Positions 44,787-54,776 are shown, numbered from the stretch's first letter. The stretch: DNA of 64,000 nt from Kibdelosporangium banguiense (GCF_017876405.1 NZ_JAGINW010000001.1:2865203-2929202), one strand, 5' to 3'. Notes: generated by a model from the letters alone, not told the origin. Made by a program: numbers and translations.

Positions 44787-47393
44787 ATGGCGGATCGGCC
44801 CGATGCCGTGGAGCCGGTAGATGAGACGCCGCTTGTCCGCCGATTCCGTCTTTTCTCGGTCAGCGTCGTGGTCCTCGGCCTGCTCGCGGCGGGTCTGGTC
44901 TCCTGGTGGCTGCCGCCTGCCACCTACGACAGCAGCCTGATCTGGACCGGCGTCCTGCTGATCGTCGGGTTCCTGGTCGCCGAGCAGTTGGCCATCAACG
45001 TCGACGTCCGCAGCGGCGTGAGCTGGTCGATCTCGTTCACCGAGATCCCGCTCGCGATCGGCCTGTTCGTCGCTCCCTTCGAACTCGTCCTGCTGGCGCA
45101 CGTGATCGCCGGCGTCAGCACGCTGCTTGTACGCGGCGTACACGACCGTGTGCTCTACAACGCGGGTGTGCTGGTGATCGAGATCAGCACCGCGTTCGCC
45201 GTGCTGCACGCGTTCCAGCTCAGCTTCGACGGTCTCGGGCCGCCTTGGGCGGGCGTGTTCGTCGGTGCGTTCGCCGCGCCGATCTCAAGCACGCTGCTCG
45301 GCCTGGTCACCGTGCACGTCCTCGGCCGCCGGATGCGGCTCTCCGCGGGGATCCTGCTGGTCGGGCGCACGCTCGTGCTCGGCATGGTCAACGCCGCGGT
45401 CGGTGTCGTCGGCTATGTCGTCTCCGTCCAGTCCGTCGCGGGCTGGCCGCTTGTGGTGCTCGCTCTCTCCGGCTTCGCGGCGTTGTACGTCGCGTACTCC
45501 GGTCTGCTGCGAGATCAGCGTGATCTTGAAGCGTTGTCCCAGGTCAGCCTGATCGTGGCACGCTCCGGCCAGCAGGCCGCGGCCAAGCCCGCGACCGGCC
45601 TGGAAGACATCTCGGCCGGCGTCGCGAGTGACGAATGGCACGCGATCGCCGAACGGATCAAGGACCAGCTCGGCGCAGCCAGGGTCGTGCTGCACATCCG
45701 GTTCGACCCGCAGGCCCCGATGCGGACCACGGTCGCAGGCAACGACCTGCCGCAAGAGGCGTACGCCATCGACCTGACCGGCGCCAAGGGCGATCCGTTG
45801 CTGCGCCTGCCGGGTTCGCACGTGCGTCACTTCCGTCGGATCGACGCGATGCCTGAGATCCGTCAGTCGCTGCTCCGCCGTGACGCGACGGAAGCGCTTG
45901 TCGTGCCGTTGCGTAGCGCGAGCCACCTGCTGGGCGTCGTCGAGGCGCATGACCGTCAGAGCCGTTGGCGTGGCTTCGGCACCGCTGACATGCGCCTGAT
46001 CGGCACGATGGCGAGCCACCTCGCGACCGCGCTGGACAACCGGCGACTGCTGTCCCGGCTGCGCCATGACGCGTATCACGACCCGCTCACCGGTCTGCTG
46101 AACCGGCCCGGTTTCCGTCAAGCGGCAACAGAAGCGCTTCGGGATGACCCACAGGCGATGGTCGTACGGATCGACCTCGACGTGCTGTCCACGGTCAGTG
46201 ACGCGCTTGGCTACGCGTGGGGCGACCGTATGGTCTCCGCTGCCGCACGCCGTATACGCGACACCCTCGGCCCCGAGAGCATGATCGCCCGCCTGGAAGG
46301 CATGGCGTTCGCGGCCCTGCTGCACAGCCGTCCGATCGACGAGATGCACGCGCTCGCGGAACGCCTGCGGGACATGCTGATCGCGCCGTACGTGGTCGAA
46401 CGCCTCACGCTCGACGCAGGTGCCGTTGTGGGCTACGTCTCCGCGACGATGGAAGACGAGAACACGGTCATCGACGTGGACACCTTGCTGCAGCACGCTG
46501 ACGTGGCCGTACGGGCCGCGAAGGCAGGCGGCGAGCCGGTCCGCGCGTACATGCCGAGCATGGGACAGATCTTCCTGCGCCGGTTCCAGCTCGTCACCCA
46601 GTTCCGGCAGTCGCTGGAGACCGGCCAGGTCAAGGTCCACTACCAGCCCAAGGTCGCGCTGCCCAGCCGCAACGTGCTCGGCGTGGAGGCCCTGGTCCGC
46701 TGGACGCACCCGGAGTACGGCAACCTCGACCCGGACGAGTTCGTGCCCGCGATCGAGGCCGCCGGCCTGGTCGGCGCGCTGACCGGGTTCGTGATGGAGC
46801 AGGCGCTCACCAAGGTCCGCAAGTGGCTCGACAAGGGTCTGCGGATCTCCGCGGCGGTCAACATCTCCGTGCGCAGCCTCGCCGAACAGGACTTCCCCGA
46901 GCAGGTCGCGGACCTGTTGGGTCGCTACGGCGTGCCGGCCGAACTGCTGACGCTGGAACTGACCGAGTCCGGCGTGATGGCCGACCCGCAGAAGGCGCTG
47001 CCCGTCCTGCGCAGGCTGCACGCGCTCGGCGTGATCCTCGCGGTCGACGACTTCGGCACCGGCTACAGCTCGCTGGCGTACCTGCGCCAGCTCCCGGTGG
47101 ACGAGGTGAAGATCGACAAGAGCTTCGTCTTCGGGATGGGCACGGATCTCTCGGACCTCGCCGTGGTGCGCTCGATCGTCGAGCTGGGGCACTCGCTGGG
47201 CCTGTCCGTGGTCGCCGAGGGCGTGGAGGAGGACGTGGCACGCGATCAGCTGTCCGCGATGGGCTGCGACGTCATCCAGGGCTACCTGATCTCCCGTCCG
47301 CTCTCCGAGAGCCGGTTGGAGGCCTGGTTGCAGGCTCGTACGACCAAGACGCCGGGCCGTATGGACGAGACCGTGCTCACTTTGCTGTCCTAG
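44787..47393 (+). CDS. membrane c-di-GMP phosphodiesterase (GAF, degenerate GGDEF, EAL)
   Basis: An 868-residue protein. Residues ~25-250 form eight or so membrane helices. A GAF-like sensor (~275-420) precedes a GGDEF domain whose active site reads RLEGMAF (~500), so it is inactive as a cyclase. The C-terminal EAL domain keeps the catalytic set: EALVRW, NISVRSL, LELTESGVM, AVDDFGTGYSS, VKIDKSFV and VAEGVEE. The prediction is hydrolysis of cyclic di-GMP, perhaps tuned by GTP binding to the dead GGDEF. The ATG at 44787 follows GAGGAGG; a GTG at 44730 is possible. Confidence 0.92.
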   Translation: MADRPDAVEPVDETPLVRRFRLFSVSVVVLGLLAAGLVSWWLPPATYDSSLIWTGVLLIVGFLVAEQLAINVDVRSGVSWSISFTEIPLAIGLFVAPFELVLLAHVIAGVSTLLVRGVHDRVLYNAGVLVIEISTAFAVLHAFQLSFDGLGPPWAGVFVGAFAAPISSTLLGLVTVHVLGRRMRLSAGILLVGRTLVLGMVNAAVGVVGYVVSVQSVAGWPLVVLALSGFAALYVAYSGLLRDQRDLEALSQVSLIVARSGQQAAAKPATGLEDISAGVASDEWHAIAERIKDQLGAARVVLHIRFDPQAPMRTTVAGNDLPQEAYAIDLTGAKGDPLLRLPGSHVRHFRRIDAMPEIRQSLLRRDATEALVVPLRSASHLLGVVEAHDRQSRWRGFGTADMRLIGTMASHLATALDNRRLLSRLRHDAYHDPLTGLLNRPGFRQAATEALRDDPQAMVVRIDLDVLSTVSDALGYAWGDRMVSAAARRIRDTLGPESMIARLEGMAFAALLHSRPIDEMHALAERLRDMLIAPYVVERLTLDAGAVVGYVSATMEDENTVIDVDTLLQHADVAVRAAKAGGEPVRAYMPSMGQIFLRRFQLVTQFRQSLETGQVKVHYQPKVALPSRNVLGVEALVRWTHPEYGNLDPDEFVPAIEAAGLVGALTGFVMEQALTKVRKWLDKGLRISAAVNISVRSLAEQDFPEQVADLLGRYGVPAELLTLELTESGVMADPQKALPVLRRLHALGVILAVDDFGTGYSSLAYLRQLPVDEVKIDKSFVFGMGTDLSDLAVVRSIVELGHSLGLSVVAEGVEEDVARDQLSAMGCDVIQGYLISRPLSESRLEAWLQARTTKTPGRMDETVLTLLS

Positions 47394-47456
47394 TAGGGAC
47401 CCCCGGTTTTTATCCGCTCGCGGGAGTGTGTAAAGTTCACCTCGCTCCTAGAGCAC

Positions 47457-47529
47457 GCCCCAATAGCTCAGTCGGTAGAGCGTCTCCATGGTAAGGAGAA
47501 GGTCTACGGTTCGATTCCGTATTGGGGCT
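47457..47529 (+). tRNA. tRNA-Thr (GGT)
   Basis: 73 nt. GCCCCAA pairs with TTGGGGC, the D-loop is AGCTCAGTCGGTAGA, the anticodon is GGT in CCATGGTAA, and the T-loop is GGTTCGATTCC. The discriminator is T and CCA is not encoded. Confidence 0.93.
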
Positions 47530-47579
47530 CTGTGGGCCCAGCCGTGATGCTCACCAAGGCATCGCGGCTTGTCTCATGT

Positions 47580-47652
47580 GGCGGTGTAGCTCAGGTGGTA
47601 GAGCAAACGGCTCATAATCGTTGTGTCGGCGGTTCAAGTCCGCCCACCGCTA
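47580..47652 (+). tRNA. tRNA-Met (CAT, elongator)
   Basis: 73 nt. GGCGGTG pairs with CACCGCT (one G-U), the anticodon is CAT in GGCTCATAATC, and the T-loop is GGTTCAAGTCC. It lacks the C-A mismatch start of initiator tRNAs. Confidence 0.92.
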
Positions 47653-47709
47653 CGCGATTGGGAGAGGTGTGCTTGCGGAAAGCGCAAGCCTGCATCGCTC
47701 CGCATTACA

Positions 47710-47755
47710 CTGGGGGCGCGGCCCCCAGACCCCGCCCAGGGGGCAAGCCCCCTGG
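47710..47755. repeat. two adjacent GC hairpins before rpmG
   Basis: CTGGGGG-CGCGG-CCCCCAG (47710-47728) and CCAGGGGGC-AA-GCCCCCTGG (47736-47755) lie between the tRNAs and rpmG. There is no T-run. They may be tRNA-transcript terminators or processing signals. Confidence 0.45.
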
Positions 47756-47800
47756 ACCCCCGTAGCGGGGTGAAACCATTCGCTTTAGAGAGGTACTGCT

Positions 47801-47965
47801 GTGGCTTCCACCGACGTGCGACCCAAGATCACTCTGGCGTGCGAGGAGTGCAAGCACCGCAACTACATCACCAAGAAGAACCGGCGCAACGACCCGGACC
47901 GCTTGGAGATGAAGAAGTTCTGCCCGAACTGCGGCACGCACCGCAACCACAAGGAAACCCGCTGA
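47801..47965 (+). CDS. rpmG: 50S ribosomal protein L33
   Basis: 54 residues with the four zinc cysteines, [11 protein letters not shown] and [10 protein letters not shown], hence the zinc-containing (C+) form. The GTG follows GAGAGG. In mycobacteria this copy (rpmG2) likewise precedes hadA. C+ forms are often paired elsewhere with zinc-independent paralogues expressed under zinc limitation. Confidence 0.95.
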   Translation: MASTDVRPKITLACEECKHRNYITKKNRRNDPDRLEMKKFCPNCGTHRNHKETR

Positions 47966-47976
47966 GCTAGCTCACG

Positions 47977-48444
47977 ATGGCTCTGGATCCTTCGTACATC
48001 GGTCGTACCTACCCGGCGTCACCCGTCTACGAGGTGAGCCGGGCCAAGATCAAAGAGTTCGCCGAGTCGATCGGTGACGGCAATCCGTTGTACTCCGACC
48101 CGGCCGCCGCGCAGGCAGCCGGGTATTCGGACGTCATCGCCCCGCCGACGTTCCTCACGATCATCAACCTGGCCGCGATCAACATCGTGATCGAGGACCC
48201 CGACCTGGGCCTCGACTACAGCCGGATGGTCCACGGCGACCAGAGCTTCGTCTACCACCGGCAGGTGCACGCCGGCGACCGGCTGCGCGTGATCGTCCAC
48301 ATCGAGGACATCATGTACCGCGCCGGCAACGACTTCATCAACATGCGCGCCGACATCTGGGACGACACCGACCAGATCGTCGTGGTCGCCCGCGCCCAGC
48401 TCGTGGTGCGCGAGGCCGTGAAGCCCGAAGAGGTGCCCGCATGA
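47977..48444 (+). CDS. hadA: MaoC-like dehydratase subunit (HadA type)
   Basis: 155 residues with a hot-dog fold, the partner without the catalytic dyad in the two-subunit (R)-3-hydroxyacyl-ACP dehydratase. The segments SRAKIKEFAESIGDGNPLY and IAPPTFLTI match the family. The order rpmG-hadA-hadB before secE-nusG is that of mycobacterial fatty acid synthase II. In organisms without mycolates the substrate is unclear. The stop overlaps hadB by four bases. Confidence 0.88.
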   Translation: MALDPSYIGRTYPASPVYEVSRAKIKEFAESIGDGNPLYSDPAAAQAAGYSDVIAPPTFLTIINLAAINIVIEDPDLGLDYSRMVHGDQSFVYHRQVHAGDRLRVIVHIEDIMYRAGNDFINMRADIWDDTDQIVVVARAQLVVREAVKPEEVPA

Positions 48445-48848
48445 CCGCCGTCGGCGACGAGCTGCCCCCGCTGACCGTCCAGGTGACCCGCAAGGACCTG
48501 GTCCGCTACGCGGGCGCGGCACTCGACTTCAACCCGATCCACTGGAACGAGCCCTTCGCCAAGGAAGTCGGCCTGCCGGACGTGATCGCCCACGGCATGC
48601 TCACCATGGCCCTGGCCGCCCGCGTGCTCACCGACTGGGCCGGCGACCCCGCCAACATCCTCCAGTACGGCGTCCGCTTCACCCGCCCAGTCGTCGTCCC
48701 CAACGACGACAAGGGCGCCATCATCGAACTCTCCGGCAAGGTCCGCGAGCTCAACGACGACGGCACCGCCAAAATCGACATCACCGCCAAGTTCGAAGGC
48801 CGCAACGTCCTCGGCAAAGCCCAGGCCATCCTCAAACTCCCAGCCTGA
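48441..48848 (+). CDS. hadB: MaoC-like dehydratase catalytic subunit (HadB type)
   Basis: 135 residues. The hydratase-2 motif is present: DFNPIHWNEPFAKEVGLPD (~29-47) with Asp and His as the catalytic pair, then VIAHGMLTMALAAR. It forms a dimer with HadA. hadC, the alternative partner that follows hadB in mycobacteria, is not present; an unrelated convergent aminotransferase gene comes next. Confidence 0.9.
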   Translation: MTAVGDELPPLTVQVTRKDLVRYAGAALDFNPIHWNEPFAKEVGLPDVIAHGMLTMALAARVLTDWAGDPANILQYGVRFTRPVVVPNDDKGAIIELSGKVRELNDDGTAKIDITAKFEGRNVLGKAQAILKLPA

Positions 48849-49033
48849 GCTGGCCCGCCCGAGCCCTGTCCGTGCCCCGGCCAAGCCCCATTGCATGAGG
48901 AATTCCCGAAGGGGAACCCTTGATTTCACGGTAGCAGTGAGGTCTGACAGTTCCGGTATTTGCGCAGGTCACGGAGGTCGCGCGGGCTGAGGGTCGACCC
49001 CGCAAAAGAGGCCCGGCAGCGGAGAAGGGGCGA

Positions 49034-49063
49034 TCCCGGGCACCTCTGTGGAGAGGCGCCCGG
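49034..49063 (-). terminator. terminator of the aminotransferase gene
   Basis: CCCGGGCACCTCT pairs with AGAGGCGCCCGGG around a four-base loop, ten bases beyond the stop codon at 49074. There is no clear T-run, as is common in high-GC genomes. The rest of 48849-49033 shows nothing. Confidence 0.7.
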
Positions 49064-49073
49064 GCGGATTCGC

Positions 49074-50303
49074 TCAGTCCTTGGCTTCCTTGAGCAGCTC
49101 GGCCATCCGGTTCACGCCGGTCGCCAGGTCGGCGTCACCGAGCGCGTACGACAGCCGGAAGTAGCCCGGCGTCCCGAAGGCCTCGCCGGGAACCACTGCC
49201 ACCTCGGCGTGCTCCAGCACCAGGGCCGCGAGCTCGACGCTCGACGACGGCCGCTGCCCGCGGATCTCCTTGCCCAGCAGGCCCTTCACCGACGGGTACA
49301 CGTAGAACGCGCCCTGCGGGGTGGGGCACTCGACGCCGGGGATCGCCGACAGCAGCTCGACGATCGTCTTGCGCCGGCGGTCGAAGGCCTCGCCCATCTC
49401 GTGCACGGCGTCCAGGGAGCCCGATACGGCCGCCAGGGCGGCTCGCTGGGACACGTTCGCCACGTTCGAGGACAGGTGGCTCTGCAGGTTCGCCGCGGCC
49501 TTGATCACGTCCTTGGGGCCGATCATCCAGCCCACGCGCCAGCCGGTCATCGCGTACGTCTTCGCGACGCCGTTGACGATCACGCATGTGTCGGCCAGTT
49601 CGGGTACGACGACCGGCATCGACTCCGCGCGGGCACCGTCGTAGACCAGGTGCTCGTAGATCTCGTCGGTGATCACCCAGATGCCGTGCTCGACCGCCCA
49701 GCGGCCGATGGCCTCGACCTCCGAGCGCGGGTAGACCGCGCCGGTCGGGTTGGACGGCGAGCAGAACAGCAGGGCCTTGGTGCGCGGGGTACGCGCGGCC
49801 TCGAGCTGCTCGACGGTCACCATGTAGCCCGTCGTCTCGTCGGCCACCACGTCGACCGGCACGCCGCCGGCCAGGGTGATCGACTCCGGGTAGGTGGTCC
49901 AGTACGGCGCGGGCAGGATGACCTCGTCGCCTGGGTCGATCAGGGTTGCGAAGGCCTGGTAGACGGCCTGCTTGCCGCCGTTGGTGACGAGCACCTGGCT
50001 CGCCTCGACCTCGTAGCCGCTGTCGCGCTTGGTCTTGGCCGCGATCGCCTCGCGCAGCTCGGGCAGGCCGGCCGCGGGCGTGTACCGGTGATTGCGGGGA
50101 TCGGCGGCGGCCTCGGCGGCCGCCCGCACGATCGGATCTGGGGTGGGGAAGTCCGGCTCGCCCGCGCCGAAGCCGATCACCGGGCGACCGGCGGCCTTGA
50201 GCGCCTTCGCCTTGGCGTCGACCGCGAGGGTCGCCGACTCGCTGATGCCGCCGATCCGGGCCGACACGCGCGACCTGGTAGTGGCGGTCGAGACTGCTGA
50301 CAT
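49074..50303 (-). CDS. aspC: pyridoxal-phosphate aminotransferase (aspartate type, class I-b)
   Basis: 409 residues of the fold-type I aminotransferases that move amino groups between aspartate and 2-oxoglutarate. PLP-binding parts are [13 protein letters not shown] (~44-56), [11 protein letters not shown] (~181-191), DEIYEHLVY (~213-221) and the Schiff-base lysine in [16 protein letters not shown] (~247). C-terminal [10 protein letters not shown] has the substrate carboxylate arginine. The start ATG 50303 is followed by a family-typical N-terminus. It lies antisense between hadB and tRNA-Trp. Confidence 0.93.
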   Translation of the reverse strand: MSAVSTATTRSRVSARIGGISESATLAVDAKAKALKAAGRPVIGFGAGEPDFPTPDPIVRAAAEAAADPRNHRYTPAAGLPELREAIAAKTKRDSGYEVEASQVLVTNGGKQAVYQAFATLIDPGDEVILPAPYWTTYPESITLAGGVPVDVVADETTGYMVTVEQLEAARTPRTKALLFCSPSNPTGAVYPRSEVEAIGRWAVEHGIWVITDEIYEHLVYDGARAESMPVVVPELADTCVIVNGVAKTYAMTGWRVGWMIGPKDVIKAAANLQSHLSSNVANVSQRAALAAVSGSLDAVHEMGEAFDRRRKTIVELLSAIPGVECPTPQGAFYVYPSVKGLLGKEIRGQRPSSSVELAALVLEHAEVAVVPGEAFGTPGYFRLSYALGDADLATGVNRMAELLKEAKD

Positions 50304-50482
50304 GCCTGCATCGTCGCAGATCGGCCTGGACGAGCAGGGCTTGGGGTGACCGCGATTTCAGTCGTGTGGAGGCCTTGCCGTACACTTTCGAACTCGGAAC
50401 GAAAGACACTTTGCCCCACGCGGTCAGACCTGACAGAGTGGGGACAGTGGATCTCGTCCACCGGGTGGCTGAGAGGCCGCTT

Positions 50483-50555
<73 letters not shown>

Positions 50556-50593
50556 CACGTGAAGGGCAATAGCTGGCGAGCGGAGGAACTGGC

Positions 50594-51019
50594 GTGAGCG
50601 AGGAGCCGGGCAAGGAGCGCGACGAGGAGCAGAAGCCCCCGTCGCGTCCGGTCACCGCCGCTGCGCGGCGTGAGCGCCGCGCATCGTCGCGACCAGCCGC
50701 TCGCAAGGACAGCGACGCCCCGGCTGAGAAGCCCAAGGCCAAGCCGAAGGCGAAGCCTGAGTCCGACGCGGTCGCGTCGGACAAGAAGGGCCACGCCACC
50801 CCGTCCCGGGACGGCAAGGACAAGCGCCCCGGCCTGATCGGGCGGTTGTTCCGGTTCCTCAAAGAGGTGGTCGCCGAGCTGCGCAAGGTCATCTGGCCCA
50901 CGCGCAAGCAGATGGTCACCTACACCGCGGTCGTCCTGGTGTTCCTGGCCGTGATGGTGGCCATCATCGCCGGACTGGACCTGGGGATCGGGAAGGGCGT
51001 GTTCGCGATCTTCGGCTGA
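50594..51019 (+). CDS. secE: preprotein translocase subunit SecE
   Basis: 141 residues. A charged, Lys/Pro/Ala-rich N-terminal extension of about 80 residues precedes the conserved amphipathic helix, RFLKEVVAELRKVIWPTRK (~92-110), and one membrane helix (~115-135). SecE clamps SecY in the translocon. The GTG follows GGAGGAA. It is the first gene of secE-nusG. Confidence 0.95.
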   Translation: MSEEPGKERDEEQKPPSRPVTAAARRERRASSRPAARKDSDAPAEKPKAKPKAKPESDAVASDKKGHATPSRDGKDKRPGLIGRLFRFLKEVVAELRKVIWPTRKQMVTYTAVVLVFLAVMVAIIAGLDLGIGKGVFAIFG

Positions 51020-51067
51020 TCTTCTCAGCCGGGCGCGAGCCGTAGCGATTAAGGAAGCGAGATCACT

Positions 51068-51859
51068 GTGACCTCCGAGAACGGCGCCGCTGGCGGCCAG
51101 GGGCTGACCAGTCCGGCCGACGACGAGGTCGTCGCCGGCCAGGACGAGGAGCTCCTCGACCAGGCGGACACCGACGAGTCCGCCGACAGCGCTGCCGAGG
51201 TGGACGCTGACGAGGTCGACGCCGAAGCCGCGGAGCCAGTGGCCGAGCAGGAGCCCGAGGACCCGGTCGCCGAGCTGCGCGAAGCGCTGCGCCGTGCCCC
51301 GGGCGAGTGGTATGTGATCCACTCCTACGCCGGCTACGAGAACAAGGTCAAGACCAACCTCGAGACCCGGATCCAGACCCTGGACATGGAGGACTACATC
51401 TTCCAGGTCGAGGTGCCGACCGAAGAGGTCACCGAGATCAAGAACGGCCAGCGCAAGCAGGTCCAGCGCAAGGTGCTGCCGGGCTACATCCTGGTCCGGA
51501 TGGATCTCAACGACCCGTCCTGGAGCGCGGTCCGCAACACCCCGGGGGTCACCGGCTTCGTCGGCGCCACCTCCAAGCCGTCCCCGCTGACCATCGACGA
51601 GGTGGCGAAGTTCCTGCTGCCGCAGGTCGAGCAGGCCAAGCCGGCGGCGGGCAAGGCCACCGCGACCGCCACGAAGCCGTCTGTCGAGGTCGATTTCGAG
51701 GTCGGCGAGTCGGTTACAGTGATGGACGGCCCGTTCGCCACGCTCCCCGCCACGATCAACGAGGTCAACGCGGACGCGCAGAAGCTCAAGGTCCTGGTGT
51801 CGATCTTCGGCCGCGAGACTCCGGTCGAGCTGTCGTTCAGCCAGGTCTCCAAGATCTGA
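51068..51859 (+). CDS. nusG: transcription termination/antitermination factor NusG
   Basis: 263 residues. An acidic N-terminal extension of about 75 residues, usual in actinobacteria, precedes the NGN domain ([20 protein letters not shown] at ~80; [23 protein letters not shown]). The C-terminal KOW domain follows ([19 protein letters not shown]). It couples RNA polymerase to Rho or ribosomes. It lies between secE and rplK. Confidence 0.96.
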   Translation: MTSENGAAGGQGLTSPADDEVVAGQDEELLDQADTDESADSAAEVDADEVDAEAAEPVAEQEPEDPVAELREALRRAPGEWYVIHSYAGYENKVKTNLETRIQTLDMEDYIFQVEVPTEEVTEIKNGQRKQVQRKVLPGYILVRMDLNDPSWSAVRNTPGVTGFVGATSKPSPLTIDEVAKFLLPQVEQAKPAAGKATATATKPSVEVDFEVGESVTVMDGPFATLPATINEVNADAQKLKVLVSIFGRETPVELSFSQVSKI

Positions 51860-51941
51860 CCGATCCTGATCAAGGGTCGGCGGCCACGCGGCGGCACGGC
51901 AGGTTCGCCGCGCGGACTCACGCAGGAAACAGGAATACGAG

Positions 51942-52373
51942 ATGCCACCCAAGAAGAAGAAGCTTGCAGCGATCATCAAGCTGCAGATCACGGCCGGCCA
52001 GGCCAACCCGGCTCCGCCGGTCGGCCCGGCACTGGGCCAGCACGGCGTCAACATCATGGAGTTCTGCAAGGCCTACAACGCCGCGACCGAGTCGCAGCGT
52101 GGCACCGTGGTGCCGGTCGAGATCTCCGTGTACGAGGACCGTTCGTTCGACTTCAAGCTCAAGACCCCGCCGGCAGCCAAGCTGCTGCTCAAGGCCGCGG
52201 GCGTCGACAAGGGCAGCGGCGAGCCGCACCGCACCAAGGTCGCCAAGGTGACCTGGGACCAGGTGCGTGACATCGCGCAGCAGAAGCAGGCGGACCTCAA
52301 CGCCAACGACATCGACCAAGCCGCCAAGATCATCGCGGGCACCGCCCGTTCGATGGGCATCACGGTCGAATAA
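51942..52373 (+). CDS. rplK: 50S ribosomal protein L11
   Basis: 143 residues; the stalk-base protein that binds 23S rRNA with L10-L12. [20 protein letters not shown] (~14-33) is the family hallmark, and the C-terminal RNA-binding domain with [14 protein letters not shown] is intact. The ATG follows AGGAAACAGG. rplA follows in the same operon. Confidence 0.97.
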   Translation: MPPKKKKLAAIIKLQITAGQANPAPPVGPALGQHGVNIMEFCKAYNAATESQRGTVVPVEISVYEDRSFDFKLKTPPAAKLLLKAAGVDKGSGEPHRTKVAKVTWDQVRDIAQQKQADLNANDIDQAAKIIAGTARSMGITVE

Positions 52374-52442
52374 GACTCTTTTCGAGAAAGCGTGGGAGAG
52401 CCGAGCGCGGCTCGTAACCACACCTGTTAGTTAAGGACAGAG

Positions 52443-53162
52443 ATGGCAAAGCGCAGCAAGGCCTACCGTCAGGCCGCCGAGCTGGTGGACAAGGAGCGGC
52501 TCTACAGCCCGCTCGAGGCCGCCAAGCTCGCCAAAGAGACTTCCAAGGTGAAGCTGGACGCGACCGTCGAGGTCGCGGTCCGGCTGGGCGTCGACCCTCG
52601 CAAGGCCGACCAGATGGTCCGCGGCACCGTGAACCTGCCGCACGGAACCGGTAAGACCGCCCGGGTCATCGTGTTCGCCACCGGCGACAAGGCCGCCGAG
52701 GCCGAGGCCGCCGGTGCCGACGCGGTCGGCGCGGAGGATCTGATCGAGCGCATCCAGGGTGGCTGGCTCGACTTCGACGCCGCGATCGCCACCCCGGACC
52801 AGATGGCCAAGGTCGGCCGGATCGCCCGCATCCTCGGCCCGCGTGGCCTGATGCCGAACCCGAAGACCGGCACGGTCACCCCCGCGGTGGCCAAGGCGGT
52901 CCAGGACATCAAGGGCGGAAAGATCAACTTCCGCGTCGACAAGCAGGCCAACCTGCACCTGGTGATCGGCAAGGTGTCCTTCGACCAGGAGAAGCTGGTC
53001 GAGAACTACGCCGCCGCGCTGGACGAGATCCTCCGGGCCAAGCCGTCCTCCGCGAAGGGCCGCTACGTCAAGAAGGTCACCTTCTCCACGACCATGGGCC
53101 CCGGCATCCCGGTGGACCCGGCTCGTACCCGTAACCTGCTCGCCGACGAAGCGGTCGTCTGA
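52443..53162 (+). CDS. rplA: 50S ribosomal protein L1
   Basis: 239 residues; it forms the mobile L1 stalk that guides deacylated tRNA out of the E site, and often represses the L11 operon by binding its mRNA. The signature [16 protein letters not shown] (~136-151) and [18 protein letters not shown] are intact. It is followed by a strong terminator. Confidence 0.97.
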   Translation: MAKRSKAYRQAAELVDKERLYSPLEAAKLAKETSKVKLDATVEVAVRLGVDPRKADQMVRGTVNLPHGTGKTARVIVFATGDKAAEAEAAGADAVGAEDLIERIQGGWLDFDAAIATPDQMAKVGRIARILGPRGLMPNPKTGTVTPAVAKAVQDIKGGKINFRVDKQANLHLVIGKVSFDQEKLVENYAAALDEILRAKPSSAKGRYVKKVTFSTTMGPGIPVDPARTRNLLADEAVV

Positions 53163-53182
53163 CCGCCTTCCCAGGCACCTTC

Positions 53183-53224
53183 CAGAAGGGGCGGACCCGA
53201 TCCCACGGGTCCGCCCCTTCTGGC
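53183..53224. terminator. strong terminator after rplA
   Basis: A perfect 18-bp stem (CCAGAAGGGGCGGACCCG, 53183-53200, with its inverse, 53207-53224) and a 6-base loop between convergent genes. It can serve both rplA and the minus-strand membrane protein gene. Confidence 0.85.
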
Positions 53225-53233
53225 TTGCGTTGA

Positions 53234-53956
53234 CTAACGCGACGTGGTCGGCGGAGCTGTGGTCGTGGGCGCCGGGCACGGGTCTGGTTCGGACTTGTGC
53301 GCGGAGACGAGCCAGCCATTGGGATGCTTCGAGAAGGTGAACTCGCCCAGCAGTCTGGTGCCCGGCTTGGGCCGCAACTGGGTGCACGAGCTCACGGTCA
53401 GAGTCTGCACACCTGACCAGTTCAAGTCCCGCACCTCTGGGTTACTACCGACAGTTCCCGCCAGCTTCTTGACCGCGGCAGGACAGTCGGCCGCACCGAA
53501 GTCGTCCGCGAACTGTTTGGCGGCAGCAGGTTCGAAACTCCGGCAGGCGTCGACATTGCCGCGTGCGACAAAGGAATAGACCGTCTGCACGCCGGCTTTC
53601 GGGTTCTCGTTGTACATCCGCTGTGCCTCGCCGCCAGGCCCGGCGCCGCCCTGCTGACCGAGGCCGTCGTCCTTGGGCGCGATGTTGAAGGTGTCCTGAA
53701 GCACCGAACACCCCCAGGCAGCCGCGCCGATCACCAGCCCGAGCAGCACCAGCCTGCGGAACAGCTTGCTGAGCAGGAACTTCTGCCATCCCGGCCGCTT
53801 CTTCGGCGCGATCGCGGGCGGCAACTGGCCCTGTCCCTGCGCCTCCTGGAACTGCAGGAATTGCTGGAACTGTTGGAACTGCTCGAACTGACGCTGCTGG
53901 TCGGGGTCGTAGGGCACCGGCTGGTTCGACTGGCTGGGCTGCTCGTTGTCGGCCAC
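53234..53956 (-). CDS. membrane-anchored protein with Gln/Phe-rich N-terminus
   Basis: 240 residues. The cytoplasmic N-terminus is low-complexity (FEQFQQFQQFLQFQ, ~24-37) and a basic stretch precedes one helix (LVLLGLVIGAAAWGCSVL, ~69-86). The outside domain has five cysteines and ends in a Thr/Pro tail. It resembles proteins found at this spot in other Pseudonocardiales, but no function is known. It lies between rplA and the L10 leader on the opposite strand. Confidence 0.8.
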   Translation of the reverse strand: MADNEQPSQSNQPVPYDPDQQRQFEQFQQFQQFLQFQEAQGQGQLPPAIAPKKRPGWQKFLLSKLFRRLVLLGLVIGAAAWGCSVLQDTFNIAPKDDGLGQQGGAGPGGEAQRMYNENPKAGVQTVYSFVARGNVDACRSFEPAAAKQFADDFGAADCPAAVKKLAGTVGSNPEVRDLNWSGVQTLTVSSCTQLRPKPGTRLLGEFTFSKHPNGWLVSAHKSEPDPCPAPTTTAPPTTSR

Positions 53957-54044
53957 GTCACCATCATGCCGGGGGCGATTTGGAGCAGCACGGCTGTGTC
54001 CCGTATCGTTGTCGTCGTTCTACCGAAGACCGCTGGTCTCTTCC

Positions 54045-54160
54045 CAGTGAAGATGAAGATCCCAGGCTTTCGAGTGTGGGTGGCCCGCGCAGGAGGAACG
54101 GTGCTGAGTTTTCTTTGCTACGCCCGTGCCTGCGCGCCGGGCGTTTCGTCTTTTCTGGGT
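54045..54160 (+). promoter_or_regulatory. L10 leader / attenuator of rplJ-rplL
   Basis: The 240-base gap before rplJ contains mutually exclusive pairings typical of the L10 leader. CGCGCAGG (54090-54097) is complementary to CCTGCGCG (54129-54136), while ACGCCCG (54120-54126) pairs with CGGGCGT (54138-54144), which is followed by TTCGTCTTTTC as a terminator. L10(L12)4 binding to the upstream part would favour termination. Confidence 0.65.
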
Positions 54161-54199
54161 GTGTACCAGCGATCGCCTTAGCCCAGAGAGGAGGCGAAC

Positions 54200-54733
54200 A
54201 TGGCGAAGCCGGACAAGGTGGCTGCGGTCGCCGAGATCGCGGACAAGTTCCGTACCAGCTCGGCCGCGGTCGTCACGCAGTACAGCGGCCTCTCCGTGTC
54301 GCAGCTGACCACGCTGCGCCGCGCTCTCGGCAACACCGCGTCCTACCGTGTCGCGAAGAACACCCTGGTGCAGCGTGCCGCTGCGGACGCCGGTGTGGAG
54401 GGCCTCGACGCCCTGTTCACCGGTCCGACGGCCATCGCTTTCGTCGACGGCGAGCCCGTCGACGCCGCCAAGGCGCTCCGCGATTTCGCGAAGGACAACA
54501 AAGGCCTGGTCATCAAGGGCGGCTACATGGATGGCCGCCCGCTCTCGGTCGAAGAGGTCGCGCAGATCGCCGACCTCGACAGCCGTGAGGTGCTGCTCGC
54601 CAAGCTGGCGGGCGCGATGAAGGGCAACCTGAGCAAGGCCGCCGCGACCTTCGCGGCCCCGGCCACCCAGTTTGCTCGCCTTGCCGCCGCGCTGCAGGAG
54701 AAGAAGGCAGCAGAGGCTCCCGCCGAGAGCTGA
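54200..54733 (+). CDS. rplJ: 50S ribosomal protein L10
   Basis: 177 residues; it binds rRNA and carries the L7/L12 dimers. The N-terminal part shows [19 protein letters not shown] and [14 protein letters not shown]. The C-terminal helix that binds L12 is present ([20 protein letters not shown]). The ATG follows AGAGAGGAGG. rplL follows after 43 bases. Confidence 0.97.
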   Translation: MAKPDKVAAVAEIADKFRTSSAAVVTQYSGLSVSQLTTLRRALGNTASYRVAKNTLVQRAAADAGVEGLDALFTGPTAIAFVDGEPVDAAKALRDFAKDNKGLVIKGGYMDGRPLSVEEVAQIADLDSREVLLAKLAGAMKGNLSKAAATFAAPATQFARLAAALQEKKAAEAPAES

Positions 54734-54776
54734 AGTACCCCCATTCGTTTGTAGTAAGTAGAAAGGAGCCGCCATC

